Positions 34,657 to 43,581 of a stretch of DNA of 64,000 nucleotides are shown in pieces. The notes under the pieces are model-generated. The model saw only the letters and a list, made by a program, of their open reading frames with translations, made no database searches and was not told the DNA's origin. The position numbers and the translations under genes were made by a program. Every line of letters starts with the position of its first letter. Position 1 is the stretch's first letter. The stretch spans positions 26,676 to 90,675 of the forward strand of contig CAZZMB010000002.1 of NCBI GenBank assembly GCA_964655225.1, in the 5' to 3' direction. This stretch comes from JAFMKE01 sp964655225. Lineage in GTDB: Bacteria; Bacteroidota; Bacteroidia; Chitinophagales; UBA8649.

Positions 34657-34842
34657 GTTTTTTAAATAAATATCTGGGCAGTTACTTTAAATTGGCTTGG
34701 AGTATCAAATATAACACTATGAATTTTCAATTAATAGAAATTGGAACTTTTGCCGCGCGTAAAGTTCATTTCGAGCATGGTGAAGGTTTAGTGGCGCGAA
34801 GCTCTGGCTTAGCGTAAAGTAGAATATTTCAAGAATTAATAA
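34657..34842. other. Gap with a GC-rich patch and possible 32-codon frame
   Basis: Between two minus-strand genes, a small GC-rich segment (about 34752-34817) stands out. On the plus strand an ATG at 34719 opens a 32-codon frame (starts MNFQLIEIGTFAARKVHFEH) ending at 34817. GCGTAAAGT occurs twice, once near each end of the patch. No ribosome-binding signal was seen. It may be a chance frame, a gene remnant or a small RNA. Confidence 0.25.
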
Positions 34843-36654
34843 TTAGACATCATCACCTCTTAGAAACCTAAATCTTTTTCTAGCTTCAACCATAAGCACG
34901 CTGTTTGTATAGTCCGTGATAATAATTTTATAGTATTCCATGGCCTTATCAGGTTGATCTAAATATTTTTGATACACCTCTCCTAATAAGAAGAGGGCAT
35001 TATCGGCTAATATATCTTCACTGAAATCTTGAAACAATAATTTTAAAAGAGTGTTGGCTTTTTCAAATTCTTGTGATTCGAGCAAGATTTGCGCTTGCTT
35101 GTAGTAGATATCGTCAGTAAGCGCATGTCCTGGATACTTAATTAAGATATCATCCAATAGGCTCAAAGCTTCTTGATCCTTATTTTGAATATGCAATAAG
35201 TCAGCATCTGCAAACATCTGCATAGTCGCAGTGGTAGTATCTAAACCTAAGTTATCTAATATAAAAATGGATAGTTTCAACGCATTGTTTGCAATAAGCT
35301 CTGTAGTTGCTCCTTTCAGTATTGCCAATTGAGCTTGTGCCCATTCAAATTCACCTTTAAAATAAGATAGCTTGGAATTTCTAAAACGCGCGTCTTCACC
35401 TATTGGACTATTTTTCTCGTCTTTATCTACCTGAGCATATAAAAGGGTGGCCTCCCAAACATCGCCAAACAATACATAGAAATCACCTAAATCCAGCTTA
35501 ACAAGGTTTTTGGTTTTCTTGGGTAAATTGGGGATTGCTAATAATTCTTCCATCAATTGAATGGCAGCGGCGATATCATGCACATAATAAGCTTGCAATT
35601 TAGCTAGCTCTTGTATGGAACTTACAGTACTTAAATTTTTACCATAGTTGGATAGAAATGTTTCATATTCTTGCTGTAAAGTAGCAATATCCTCATTTGA
35701 GTACTCAAGTGTATTCGTGATTTTAAGTTTTCGTGATTCAATTTCTCCAGATTTAGCTAATTGAAAAAATCGGCCAATTTTTCCTTTAGATTGCACATAA
35801 ATAAATCCCGCTATTGCGGCATCATATTGTTGCTCTGTAATGGCATCATTTGCCAGTTGGATGATACGTCCTCCATCCTCTTGATTTCTTTTATCAAGTG
35901 CTTTGGCTTGAATCAAGGCTTGCTCATAATCTGCTTGGTGAGTAAATAACCAAATCAACAACTCCAAATATTCAGTTTTTGCAGAATTCTTTTGAACTAA
36001 GCTATATAGCTGTTCTTCTAATTCGTCTTGTAAACCTTCTTTTTCAATATTATTGGTCAAAATACTTTGAACAGAGTTCTTGTAGATGGCATTTTCGCTC
36101 ATTAAGTACAGATAGGTGCCTACTGCCTCTTTTATTTTGTTTTCCTGCAAATAAACATTACCCAGTTCAAATCCGAATAGTGATTTATCCTTCAAAAGCT
36201 CACGCCCTTTTAAATAGCATTCAATCGCATAATCAAGTTTGCGAATTCCAATAAATTTTGATGCAGTACTGCGAATAATTGTTTGATTATCCGGCAGCAA
36301 GCTTATTACCTTATTATAAATATCCTCGGCTTTAGCGGATTCATTATTCTGTGAATAGACATAGCCTAGGTCTATTTTGTAGCTTAAGTCGTCTTTATTT
36401 TTTTTGACTTGCCTTTTCACTAATTGCTCAGCATGAGCATAATCGTTCAAGCGAATATATGAATTGTATAAAGAGGTGTAATAGTATAAGTTCTGATTAT
36501 TATCCTTCCATAATTCTTCAAACAACTTGGCTGACTTCTCATAATCACCTGTTTGATAATATTGTTTAGCCAAGGCTAAAGTTTTATCAACTTGAGCATT
36601 TGCCCCAAACAGGAGGAATGTAAAGGCGCTAAATATGAATAATTTCAACTTCAT
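34843..36654 (-). CDS. Exported tetratricopeptide-repeat protein
   Basis: 603 residues with signal peptide (ending FGANAQ). The rest is almost all alpha-helical TPR-like repeats, beginning ALAKQYYQTGDYEKSAKLFEE and continuing through DYAHAEQLVKRQV, AEDIYNKVISLLPDN and, at the C-terminus, ALSLLDDILIKYPGHALTDD and ANTLLKLLFQDFSEDILADN. Periplasmic TPR proteins act as scaffolds for envelope machines; no specific partner can be named. No lipobox. It is followed on the same strand, after a gap, by arcA. Confidence 0.85.
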   Translation of the reverse strand: MKLKLFIFSAFTFLLFGANAQVDKTLALAKQYYQTGDYEKSAKLFEELWKDNNQNLYYYTSLYNSYIRLNDYAHAEQLVKRQVKKNKDDLSYKIDLGYVYSQNNESAKAEDIYNKVISLLPDNQTIIRSTASKFIGIRKLDYAIECYLKGRELLKDKSLFGFELGNVYLQENKIKEAVGTYLYLMSENAIYKNSVQSILTNNIEKEGLQDELEEQLYSLVQKNSAKTEYLELLIWLFTHQADYEQALIQAKALDKRNQEDGGRIIQLANDAITEQQYDAAIAGFIYVQSKGKIGRFFQLAKSGEIESRKLKITNTLEYSNEDIATLQQEYETFLSNYGKNLSTVSSIQELAKLQAYYVHDIAAAIQLMEELLAIPNLPKKTKNLVKLDLGDFYVLFGDVWEATLLYAQVDKDEKNSPIGEDARFRNSKLSYFKGEFEWAQAQLAILKGATTELIANNALKLSIFILDNLGLDTTTATMQMFADADLLHIQNKDQEALSLLDDILIKYPGHALTDDIYYKQAQILLESQEFEKANTLLKLLFQDFSEDILADNALFLLGEVYQKYLDQPDKAMEYYKIIITDYTNSVLMVEARKRFRFLRGDDV

Positions 36655-36749
36655 TTATCGTAGACCTAAAGATAAGTAACTTCAGCTCGAATTGTTTTCT
36701 CAACAAGCGAAGCTAATGAATATAGATGTTGCAAGTTGCTTTTAAGAAT

Positions 36750-36783
36750 TAAAAAAGTCCTACAATTTATTTTGTAGGACTTC
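36750..36783 (-). terminator. Intrinsic terminator after the tonB-like gene
   Basis: On the minus strand AAGTCCTACAA and TTGTAGGACTT form an 11-bp stem with a short loop, followed by TTTT. Confidence 0.88.
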
Positions 36784-36802
36784 CTTAACTTAGTTTTTTA
36801 CG

Positions 36803-37648
36803 TTAACCAATTTTGAAATTAATTGGAATGATATATTGCACAGGAACAGATTTACCTCTTTGTTTACCAGGAGTAAATTTCGGCATGGTTTTCACTAATT
36901 TAAGTGCTGCGTTATCCAATAAGCTATCAGCGCCTTTTGCAATAGTTACATCAGTAACTTCTCCTTTCTGATTAACTACGAAACGAACGAATACTTTTCC
37001 TTCAATATCATTTTCTAAAGCCATTGGAGGATAAACGATGTACTTGGCAATGAACTTCTGAATTTCAGTATTTGTGCAAGTTGTTGCAGCGTTACCCGAT
37101 AAATTTTCACAGCCTCTAAACTTAGGCATATCCTCTACAATAGTAAAGATTTCTTGTTCAGCTGACTCTTCTGGTTCAATCATATCAGGAACTTCAATAA
37201 TTTCATCTTCTTCGATTTCTATATCTTCAATTTCCGGCTCATCTTCTAAAATTTCGTCATCTTCAACCACTTGAATTTCTGGAGGTGGAGGAGGTGGAGG
37301 AGGTGGCTTAATCTGCTCTGTTTGAGGCGCCTCAATTTCTAATTCGTCATCAATGGCTTCCATTATTAAAGCTTTAATTTGTTGAGGCTTATCTCTCCAG
37401 CTCAAAGCATATATAGATGATGAAAAAGCCACAATTGCACCAAAAGCTAAAACTACTGTTCTAACTTTAGACAAATCTGCTTCTGCATATTTTTTCACAA
37501 ATACCGACTTCGATTCATCAGAGCCCTCATATTTGGAAATGATCTGTTCAGTGCTTTTTCCGCCAGAGAGCAAAAAATATGCAATGCCGTAACCCGCCGC
37601 GACGAGTCCGACAATGATTAATAATAATATTCCTGCTAATTGTAACAT
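36803..37648 (-). CDS. Energy transducer TonB with an extra N-terminal membrane segment
   Basis: 281 residues. TonB links the proton-motive force to outer-membrane receptors. Visible order: a hydrophobic segment at 1-27, a charged loop, a second segment at 64-82, a nine-proline run (115-123), an acidic stretch almost purely Glu/Asp/Ile (128-165), then the TonB C-terminal domain (about 195-280: KYIVYPPMALENDIEGKVFV to PVQYIIPINFKI). Most Bacteroidota TonBs have one N-terminal segment right before the Pro-rich part, so the additional segment is unusual. Cys180 and Cys191 flank the start of the C-terminal domain. A terminator follows. Confidence 0.92.
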   Translation of the reverse strand: MLQLAGILLLIIVGLVAAGYGIAYFLLSGGKSTEQIISKYEGSDESKSVFVKKYAEADLSKVRTVVLAFGAIVAFSSSIYALSWRDKPQQIKALIMEAIDDELEIEAPQTEQIKPPPPPPPPPEIQVVEDDEILEDEPEIEDIEIEEDEIIEVPDMIEPEESAEQEIFTIVEDMPKFRGCENLSGNAATTCTNTEIQKFIAKYIVYPPMALENDIEGKVFVRFVVNQKGEVTDVTIAKGADSLLDNAALKLVKTMPKFTPGKQRGKSVPVQYIIPINFKIG

Positions 37649-37666
37649 TCTAATTTATTTATGTGC

Positions 37667-38029
37667 TTAAAGATATTTATTTACTATTACATATGCAAAC
37701 ATTGCTCCTGTTCCGTTTGCGAATATATCAAAAACATCAAACATTCTAGTTGATGTAAAATAATATTGTGAGCATTCAACAATAAATCCATAAAAAAAGG
37801 ATAACATACAAGCAAAGCCAATACTACGCCATAACTTTCTGTTGAAAAAAGCCTTGTAGAGAACAAAAGACAAAAGGGAGTACATACTAAAATGTACAAT
37901 TTTATCTGCTTGCATCACTGGCGCTTTTGATAGCTCTATTGAGGGTAGTAAAGAAACATACATTATCATAATTAAAAGAACGATTGCTATACTCGTATAA
38001 ACAGGATGAATTTTAATTGATGTTTCCAT
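37667..38029 (-). CDS. VanZ-family membrane protein
   Basis: 120 residues, four hydrophobic segments. The VanZ pattern is visible: DKIVHFSMYSLLSFVLYK after the first segment and FYGFIVECSQYYFTSTRMFDVFDIFANGTGA. VanZ proteins occur in many bacteria with poorly defined roles; the name comes from teicoplanin resistance in enterococci, and resistance should not be inferred here. It lies 18 nt upstream of the tonB-like gene on the same strand, so they probably share a transcript. Confidence 0.88.
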   Translation of the reverse strand: METSIKIHPVYTSIAIVLLIMIMYVSLLPSIELSKAPVMQADKIVHFSMYSLLSFVLYKAFFNRKLWRSIGFACMLSFFYGFIVECSQYYFTSTRMFDVFDIFANGTGAMFAYVIVNKYL

Positions 38030-38050
38030 AAAGATATTTTTAAAAAATCA

Positions 38051-38091
38051 CTCATGTTTTACTTAACTTTACTTTTCAAATGTAACATGAG
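38051..38091. promoter_or_regulatory. Inverted repeat framing the divergent VanZ/nadD promoter
   Basis: CTCATGTT and AACATGAG form a perfect 8-bp inverted repeat separated by 25 bp. A TACTTTTC box (near-match to TAnnTTTG) sits between the arms. It may be a two-half-site operator or a chance repeat. Confidence 0.35.
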
Positions 38092-38126
38092 CTCTACTAC
38101 TAAACGCAAAAAATCATTTGTTAATT

Positions 38127-38699
38127 ATGAACATTGGCTTATTCTTTGGTTCTTTTAATCCCATCCATTTAGGACATCTGTTTATTGCTAATCATATGGC
38201 TCATCATACGGACTTAGATGAGGTCTGGTTCATTGTCTCTCCACAGAATCCATTTAAAGAAAAGAAAAACTTACTTTCCGAATATGATCGATTACATTTA
38301 GTTAACTTGTCGATTGAGGATAATCCAAAACTAAGATCGAAGGATATAGAATTTTATTTAACTAAACCATCCTATACTATCGATACCTTAATTTTTTTAG
38401 AGGAGAAATATCCAAATTATCGATTTGCCTTAATTATGGGGGCAGATAACTTAAAAACCCTTCCCAAATGGAAGAAAGGTGATTTACTGATGAAAAATTA
38501 CCCAATTTATGTTTATAAACGCCCAGAAACTGAATTGGCAGAAGAAAAATATCCCACAAACATTATCATGCAAGAAACACCTCAAGTGTATTTGTCTGCG
38601 TCATACATACGGGAGGAAATAAAGAATGGGGGAAGCATCAAATACCTCGTACCAGAATCAGTAGAACAATACATCTATGATTCAGGTTGGTATAAATGA
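38127..38699 (+). CDS. nadD: Nicotinate-nucleotide adenylyltransferase
   Basis: About 190 residues. It adenylates nicotinate mononucleotide to deamido-NAD. Nucleotidyltransferase motifs: GLFFGSFNPIHLGHL (the HxGH site), IMGADNLKTLPKWK and the C-terminal YLSASYIREEI (the SxTxxR-like site). A TTG three codons earlier is possible, but the ATG at 38127 (MNIGLFFGSFNP) matches family N-termini. bshA follows 49 nt later in the same direction. Confidence 0.95.
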   Translation: MNIGLFFGSFNPIHLGHLFIANHMAHHTDLDEVWFIVSPQNPFKEKKNLLSEYDRLHLVNLSIEDNPKLRSKDIEFYLTKPSYTIDTLIFLEEKYPNYRFALIMGADNLKTLPKWKKGDLLMKNYPIYVYKRPETELAEEKYPTNIIMQETPQVYLSASYIREEIKNGGSIKYLVPESVEQYIYDSGWYK

Positions 38700-38748
38700 A
38701 ACTGAAAGTAGTGAAGAACTGTTTACCTAATATTCAACCCAAATCAGC

Positions 38749-39894
38749 ATGAAAATTGGAATAGTATGTTACCCAACTTATGGGGGAAGCGGTGTAGTTG
38801 CCACAGAACTAGGTAAAGCGCTTGCAAAAGAAGGGCATCTCGTTCATTTTATAACCTATATGAGGCCTCCGCGGCTCGATGTGTTTCAACCAAATGTGTT
38901 TTTTCATGAGGTCAGTTTCCAAAATTATGCGCTTTTTGAGTATCCACCTTATGAAACAGCATTGGCCTCCAATTTAGTAGATATTGTAAAATATCAAAAC
39001 TTGGATTTGCTGCATGTTCATTATGCAATTCCGCATGCTTCGGCAGCCTTTATTGCCAAGCAAATTTTAAAAGAACAAGGCATTTATATTCCAGTTATTA
39101 CAACATTGCATGGGACGGATATTACGCTTGTAGGAAAGGCTCCTGCATATAGAAGTGTTGTGGCATTTTCCATTAATCAATCGGATGGTATCACCACTGT
39201 CTCGGAAAGTTTAAAGCGTGATACTTACACCAATTTTGACATAAAAAAAGAGATTGAGGTTATTCCTAATTTTATTGACTTTACGCGATTTATGAAATTG
39301 GATAAAGAGCATTTCAAAAAAGCAATAGCACTCAACAATGAAAAACTATTGATACATACTTCTAACTTTCGAAAGGTTAAACGGGTCGAAGACACGATTA
39401 GAATATTCCACCAGGTGAAACAGGAAGTGAACAGCAAGCTAATGTTAGTAGGAGATGGCCCAGAAAGGGCTTGTGCTGAAGAGTTAGCGCGAAAATTAAA
39501 TGTTGAAAAAGACGTTATGTTTCTTGGAAAGCAGGATGCCGTTGAGGAATTATTGGCAATAGCAGATTTATATTTGATGCCTTCCGAGAGTGAGAGTTTT
39601 GGTCTAGCAGCTCTAGAAGCAATGGCATGTGAAGTTCCCGTAATTTCAAGTAATACGGGAGGTATACCGGAAATCAATATCCACGGTGATACAGGCTTCT
39701 TAAGTGATGTGGGAAATGTTGACGAAATGGCACTAAATGCATTAAAAATTCTAAGTAATGAAGATACCTTGAAGAGATTTAAGACCAATTCACTCATTCA
39801 GGCCAAAAAATTTGACATTGCCAATATACTTCCTACTTATGAAAGGTTTTACGAGAAAGTACTCAAAGAATCTGTTCAATTCAGTAAGACTTAG
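38749..39894 (+). CDS. bshA: N-acetyl-alpha-D-glucosaminyl L-malate synthase (bacillithiol)
   Basis: 381 residues, GT4 glycosyltransferase fold. It joins UDP-GlcNAc to malate as the first step of bacillithiol synthesis. The opening MKIGIVCYPTYGGSGVVATE and the text HVHYAIPHASAA, TTLHGTDITLVG and TTVSESLKRDT are strongly BshA-like. The nucleotide-sugar site has PSESESFGLAALEAMAC and SNTGGIPEI. Bacillithiol is the expected low-molecular-weight thiol in this phylum. bshB and bshC are not in the window. Confidence 0.95.
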   Translation: MKIGIVCYPTYGGSGVVATELGKALAKEGHLVHFITYMRPPRLDVFQPNVFFHEVSFQNYALFEYPPYETALASNLVDIVKYQNLDLLHVHYAIPHASAAFIAKQILKEQGIYIPVITTLHGTDITLVGKAPAYRSVVAFSINQSDGITTVSESLKRDTYTNFDIKKEIEVIPNFIDFTRFMKLDKEHFKKAIALNNEKLLIHTSNFRKVKRVEDTIRIFHQVKQEVNSKLMLVGDGPERACAEELARKLNVEKDVMFLGKQDAVEELLAIADLYLMPSESESFGLAALEAMACEVPVISSNTGGIPEINIHGDTGFLSDVGNVDEMALNALKILSNEDTLKRFKTNSLIQAKKFDIANILPTYERFYEKVLKESVQFSKT

Positions 39895-39905
39895 TCCAGT
39901 TAGAA

Positions 39906-40469
39906 TTATCGAATTTGTTTCAGTAAATCCCCCTCAATAAGGTAAATGGCGGATGCTTGGGTGGCTGGCTCATTCATTGTGGTGTCCTCCAGAATATAGT
40001 CTACACTATTTTTTAAATGAACGTTGACTTCCCCAAAGTTTTGTGGGTCAGGTTCTCCACTTAGGTTGGCCGAGCTTGAAACGATAGGATAGCCCAAATG
40101 TTGGATAAGTTTGTGACACTTCCCATGCTTCACTATACGAATTGCAATACTGCCATTTTCGGCAATAACATTACTAGCGAGGTTGATGCCTTTCGGATAT
40201 ATTATACTGCTAGGGCGAGTCGATTTAGCTATAAGGTTAAGCGCCACTGCAGGTATTTCGGACACGAAGGTCTGCAGCATTTCAAGATTAGAAACCAGAA
40301 CAATCATGCTTTTTTGAGCTGGTCTTTTTTTAAGCTCAAATATTTTATTCACTGCATTAAAATTTCGAGCATCAGCACTTAGCCCCCAAATGGTATCGGT
40401 AAGGCAGAGTATTACGCCTCCCTCATGAATGCTTGATGCAGCCGAAAGTATGGTCTCTTTTGTGCTCAT
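39906..40469 (-). CDS. tsaC: L-threonylcarbamoyladenylate synthase (TsaC/Sua5 type)
   Basis: 187 residues of YrdC fold. It makes threonylcarbamoyl-AMP from threonine, bicarbonate and ATP for the t6A37 modification of ANN-reading tRNAs. Motifs: GGVILCLTDTIWGLSADA, the KKRPAQKSMIVLV lysine/arginine set, and SSSANLSGEPDPQ. It is the last gene of the glycan operon, overlapping the preceding GT4 gene by 4 nt, an odd partner set. The partner tsaB is at 50924-51580. Confidence 0.93.
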   Translation of the reverse strand: MSTKETILSAASSIHEGGVILCLTDTIWGLSADARNFNAVNKIFELKKRPAQKSMIVLVSNLEMLQTFVSEIPAVALNLIAKSTRPSSIIYPKGINLASNVIAENGSIAIRIVKHGKCHKLIQHLGYPIVSSSANLSGEPDPQNFGEVNVHLKNSVDYILEDTTMNEPATQASAIYLIEGDLLKQIR

Positions 40470-41569
40470 ATGGTTTCGTAGATTTTTAGAAGCTTCTGCG
40501 CAAATTTTTCTTGGGAGAAAGCTTTTGATCTTTCAAAGGCTTGATGAATCCGCTCTTCATTGTTGCCAAGCAAGAATTCTTGAATTTTTTCACTTAATTC
40601 TATTTTATTGGTAGCAGATATTAAGCATTCATCATTTTGAATGACTTCTGCCATACTAGTACCTCTGCTGGTAATTACAGGCACTTTACTTGTCATTGCT
40701 TCCAATACGGGTATTCCAAATCCTTCAACAATGGAAGGGTAAACAAAAATCTTGGCTTCCTGATAAATACAGGGTAAATCTTTAAATTTGACTTTAGGGA
40801 TGACTTGAACTTCCACCTTTAATTCAGCAGCTAATTGCAACAATTCCTTTAAATATTTTTTACCATTACCAACAAGTATCAATGGGATTCTTTCCTGTGG
40901 TGGAAGTAATGCAATTGCTTCGACAATTATTTTTTGATTTTTTCTTCCTTGTATAGTTCCAACACTCAAAATGTACTTATCGGGAAGATTATATTTTCGC
41001 TTTACAGCGGTTTTAGTATTTAGGGTATGGGTCGCGTTAAATATTTTATCGCAGCATTGATAAACGACTTCTATTTTCTCACCGGGCACCTTCAATAAGT
41101 CGATTATATCATTTTTTGTAGCCTCAGAAGTTGCAATTATTTTCTCACACACCCGGGCAGCTCTTTTGGTCTTAAACCAAAATATTTGACGGTCTAGCCA
41201 TGAGTAATCCTCTTTAAATCGCACAAAGCATAAATCGTGAATATCTACAATCTTTTTGATGTATAATTTCTCTATCCCCAAGGGCAACTCATTACTAAGT
41301 CCATGATAAATATCAATTTTGTCTTTTTGAATATCTTGCTTAATGGAGAAAGTACGCCAGTAATAACTGGATATTTTATCCGTTGAATGAATTTCAAATG
41401 AGCTAGACAATTTGGACGTTTGAAAATATTTACTAGAACTATTGGGCGTGTACAAAACAAATTGGTGACCTGAACCTAACTGGCTTAAACCATGGACCAG
41501 ATTTCTCCCGTAAACACCAAGTCCAGTAGCATTTGAAAATATTCGTTTTGCATCAATTCCAATTCTCAT
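40466..41569 (-). CDS. Glycosyltransferase family 4
   Basis: 367 residues. GT-B fold: N-terminal MRIGIDAKRIFSNATGLGVYGRNL, and C-terminal nucleotide-sugar site YPSIVEGFGIPVLEAMTS with TSRGTSMAEV, the E-x7-E retaining motif. The style resembles mannosyl- or rhamnosyl-transferases of LPS or capsule; donor and acceptor are unknown. It lies between a GT2 gene (1-nt gap) and tsaC (4-nt overlap), in the operon led by the O-antigen ligase. Confidence 0.9.
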   Translation of the reverse strand: MRIGIDAKRIFSNATGLGVYGRNLVHGLSQLGSGHQFVLYTPNSSSKYFQTSKLSSSFEIHSTDKISSYYWRTFSIKQDIQKDKIDIYHGLSNELPLGIEKLYIKKIVDIHDLCFVRFKEDYSWLDRQIFWFKTKRAARVCEKIIATSEATKNDIIDLLKVPGEKIEVVYQCCDKIFNATHTLNTKTAVKRKYNLPDKYILSVGTIQGRKNQKIIVEAIALLPPQERIPLILVGNGKKYLKELLQLAAELKVEVQVIPKVKFKDLPCIYQEAKIFVYPSIVEGFGIPVLEAMTSKVPVITSRGTSMAEVIQNDECLISATNKIELSEKIQEFLLGNNEERIHQAFERSKAFSQEKFAQKLLKIYETI

Positions 41570-41570
41570 A

Positions 41571-42311
41571 TTAACTCATGTTTTTCAAATGTTTATACTT
41601 CCAGTATGTCTCTTTCGCAGTAATCCACGCAATTTGGAAGCCTAAAGGACCATCTAAAAAGCCAAGAAATATAAAATAATCGAGAACAAATCTAAACACC
41701 GGATTGATATATTGTTTAATAACTGTAGATTTTCTACCTGCCTTTAGCATATTGTTTGCACCCATGAGTGCATATTTTTTAGCCTTAGTTATATGCGCTG
41801 CTTTGGATGACATGGAGTAATGAATAATTTTATGATTCAAGTTGACTTGTTTTTTGTTTGCTATTTTTAGCCCTTCGTGAACCGCTTCTTCATTCCACGA
41901 GACACTGGATTTATGAAACAATCGCGCGTGGCGTTCATTTCTCCAACGACCAAAGCGAATAAGCTTTCCACAATAGGAATTGGCAAATGGAATGCTGTAG
42001 ACCACATGAGCATCTAAGGTCAGTTGACTTATCTCACGAACTAATTCTTCAGTCATTATTTCATCAGCATCTAAAGACAATATCCAATCATGACGCGCTA
42101 AACTGTTTCCGTAATTTTTTTGAGCGCCATATCCAGCCCATTTTTTTACAGAAAAACTAAGCTTATACTTCTTGCAGTATTTTTTCGTTTTGTCCGAACT
42201 GCCACTATCCACTACTACAATATCATTGCTAAGCATTTTAGCTTTATCAAGCACTTGAAGAATAAATTTCTCTGCATTTAAACTTATGATAACTATGGAT
42301 ATATCATTCAT
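41571..42311 (-). CDS. Glycosyltransferase family 2, LPS-core type
   Basis: 246 residues. GT-A fold with the N-terminal DISIVIISLNAEKFIL, VVDSGSSDKT and the DxD site SLDADE. The following WNEEAVHEGLKI and the helical C-terminal part resemble the WaaE/KdtX group of LPS core glucosyltransferases. It overlaps the ligase gene by 8 nt. Sugar specificity is inferred only from family resemblance. Confidence 0.9.
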   Translation of the reverse strand: MNDISIVIISLNAEKFILQVLDKAKMLSNDIVVVDSGSSDKTKKYCKKYKLSFSVKKWAGYGAQKNYGNSLARHDWILSLDADEIMTEELVREISQLTLDAHVVYSIPFANSYCGKLIRFGRWRNERHARLFHKSSVSWNEEAVHEGLKIANKKQVNLNHKIIHYSMSSKAAHITKAKKYALMGANNMLKAGRKSTVIKQYINPVFRFVLDYFIFLGFLDGPLGFQIAWITAKETYWKYKHLKNMS

Positions 42312-43530
42312 CTTTTCTGTGCTTTAAAAGTAGTGACCCCATTACAAGAAAGAAGCTCATACCTATTTGAGATTCGAAGGTATTTTCAACTAATGAAGAT
42401 GATAATATGATTATCCAAAGAGTAATATAAAGTGGATTTTGAAGCACTCCTTTTTGAATTAGTGGTATACAAAAAACTAGAAAAACAGCAAGAGCTCCAA
42501 ATACGCCCATTTCTACCGCACTAAATAAAAATTGATTGTGTGGTACCTTTTGATTTTGTTCCGCTACATATGGGTGATTTTCTTGATAATAATTTCTACT
42601 CACCTTTTCAACTTGACCGCAGCCATATCCCATTAAAGGCTTCTCCGTAATGAGTACGTTTGCCATTTTTAAAGATCGCCATCTTCTTCCATCAGAGTTA
42701 TGTCCAATATTGCCGGCCTTAATCTGTTCTGCATCATATTTCATGTAAGCTACTTTGCTTTGGAAACTAGGAAAAGCTTGATAAGCGATAAATGGCATTG
42801 CTATTACCGCCAATCCAAACAATGGAAGCACCCAGAGTTTCCGAAAGTAAAATGCGAAATAAGAGATAAGAAAAATAAGCCCTAAATAGTAGCTAATTAA
42901 ACCGCTACGAACGGACAAAATATGAATCAGAACAAATAGAAAAAAACTTGCGATACTCATAAATATTTGATCGTTACGGCATAAGTAAAGCTTACCCTTA
43001 ACTGCAAAGTAAAGACCAGTTAATCCAGCAAAAGCCACCATTAAACTGAAGCGGATATGATTGAGTGGTGCTGGGATGTTTTTAGCTAAAGCAATTTGCG
43101 CGGTGTAATATTCGTAGTTGGAAAAGTAATTGACTAAAACCACCATTCCACTAACTGAGATGATACCTACAAAAAAGGCTAAGACAAGATTAAGATTGAT
43201 GGTCTTTGGCTTTTTAATAGCCGCGATACTTAGCGGAATAATTAACCACGGGAGCCTGTAATAGACTTGCTTAAATCCAAGAGAAATATCAGGTGAAAAC
43301 AAAACAAAAGTTAAACTGGTCAAGAAAAATATTGTTCCTGATAGAATTCCGAAATTGCCAATTTTGACAAATTGCCAATTATGTTCTTTGCCAGAAACTA
43401 TCAAATTAAAAGCAAGAAGCAAAGTGCCAATACTAACAAGGGCCCTCGAAGAGATTAACCCAAATAAGATAAGGAATATTATGAGGATAGTTCGATTAGT
43501 ATACGATTTCAAACTGCCAATTTGACTCAT
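42304..43530 (-). CDS. O-antigen ligase-like polysaccharide membrane protein
   Basis: 408 residues, about eleven hydrophobic segments. It carries the Wzy/WaaL-type loop with GYGCGQVEKVSRNYYQ and the conserved HNQFLFSAVEMGVFGAL. Ligases of this group attach O-chains to lipid A-core, or polymerise them, in the periplasm. First gene of the operon ligase-GT2-GT4-tsaC, and divergent from the ECF sigma gene. Confidence 0.88.
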   Translation of the reverse strand: MSQIGSLKSYTNRTILIIFLILFGLISSRALVSIGTLLLAFNLIVSGKEHNWQFVKIGNFGILSGTIFFLTSLTFVLFSPDISLGFKQVYYRLPWLIIPLSIAAIKKPKTINLNLVLAFFVGIISVSGMVVLVNYFSNYEYYTAQIALAKNIPAPLNHIRFSLMVAFAGLTGLYFAVKGKLYLCRNDQIFMSIASFFLFVLIHILSVRSGLISYYLGLIFLISYFAFYFRKLWVLPLFGLAVIAMPFIAYQAFPSFQSKVAYMKYDAEQIKAGNIGHNSDGRRWRSLKMANVLITEKPLMGYGCGQVEKVSRNYYQENHPYVAEQNQKVPHNQFLFSAVEMGVFGALAVFLVFCIPLIQKGVLQNPLYITLWIIILSSSLVENTFESQIGMSFFLVMGSLLLKHRKDE

Positions 43531-43570
43531 GATTTTGGATGGTGTAGTTTTTGAACGATTAATTATAGAT

Positions 43571-43578
43571 TATATTTG
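43571..43578 (+). promoter_or_regulatory. -7 box of the ECF sigma gene
   Basis: TATATTTG matches TAnnTTTG. It directly abuts the coding region and overlaps the TTG codon at 43576 that would otherwise be taken as a start. Confidence 0.6.
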
Positions 43579-43581
43579 AAT

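Noticed and set aside
37074..37274. Ser-rich plus-strand frame opposite tonB
   Set aside because: It is a mirror of the Asp/Glu/Ile-rich spacer of TonB read on the other strand.
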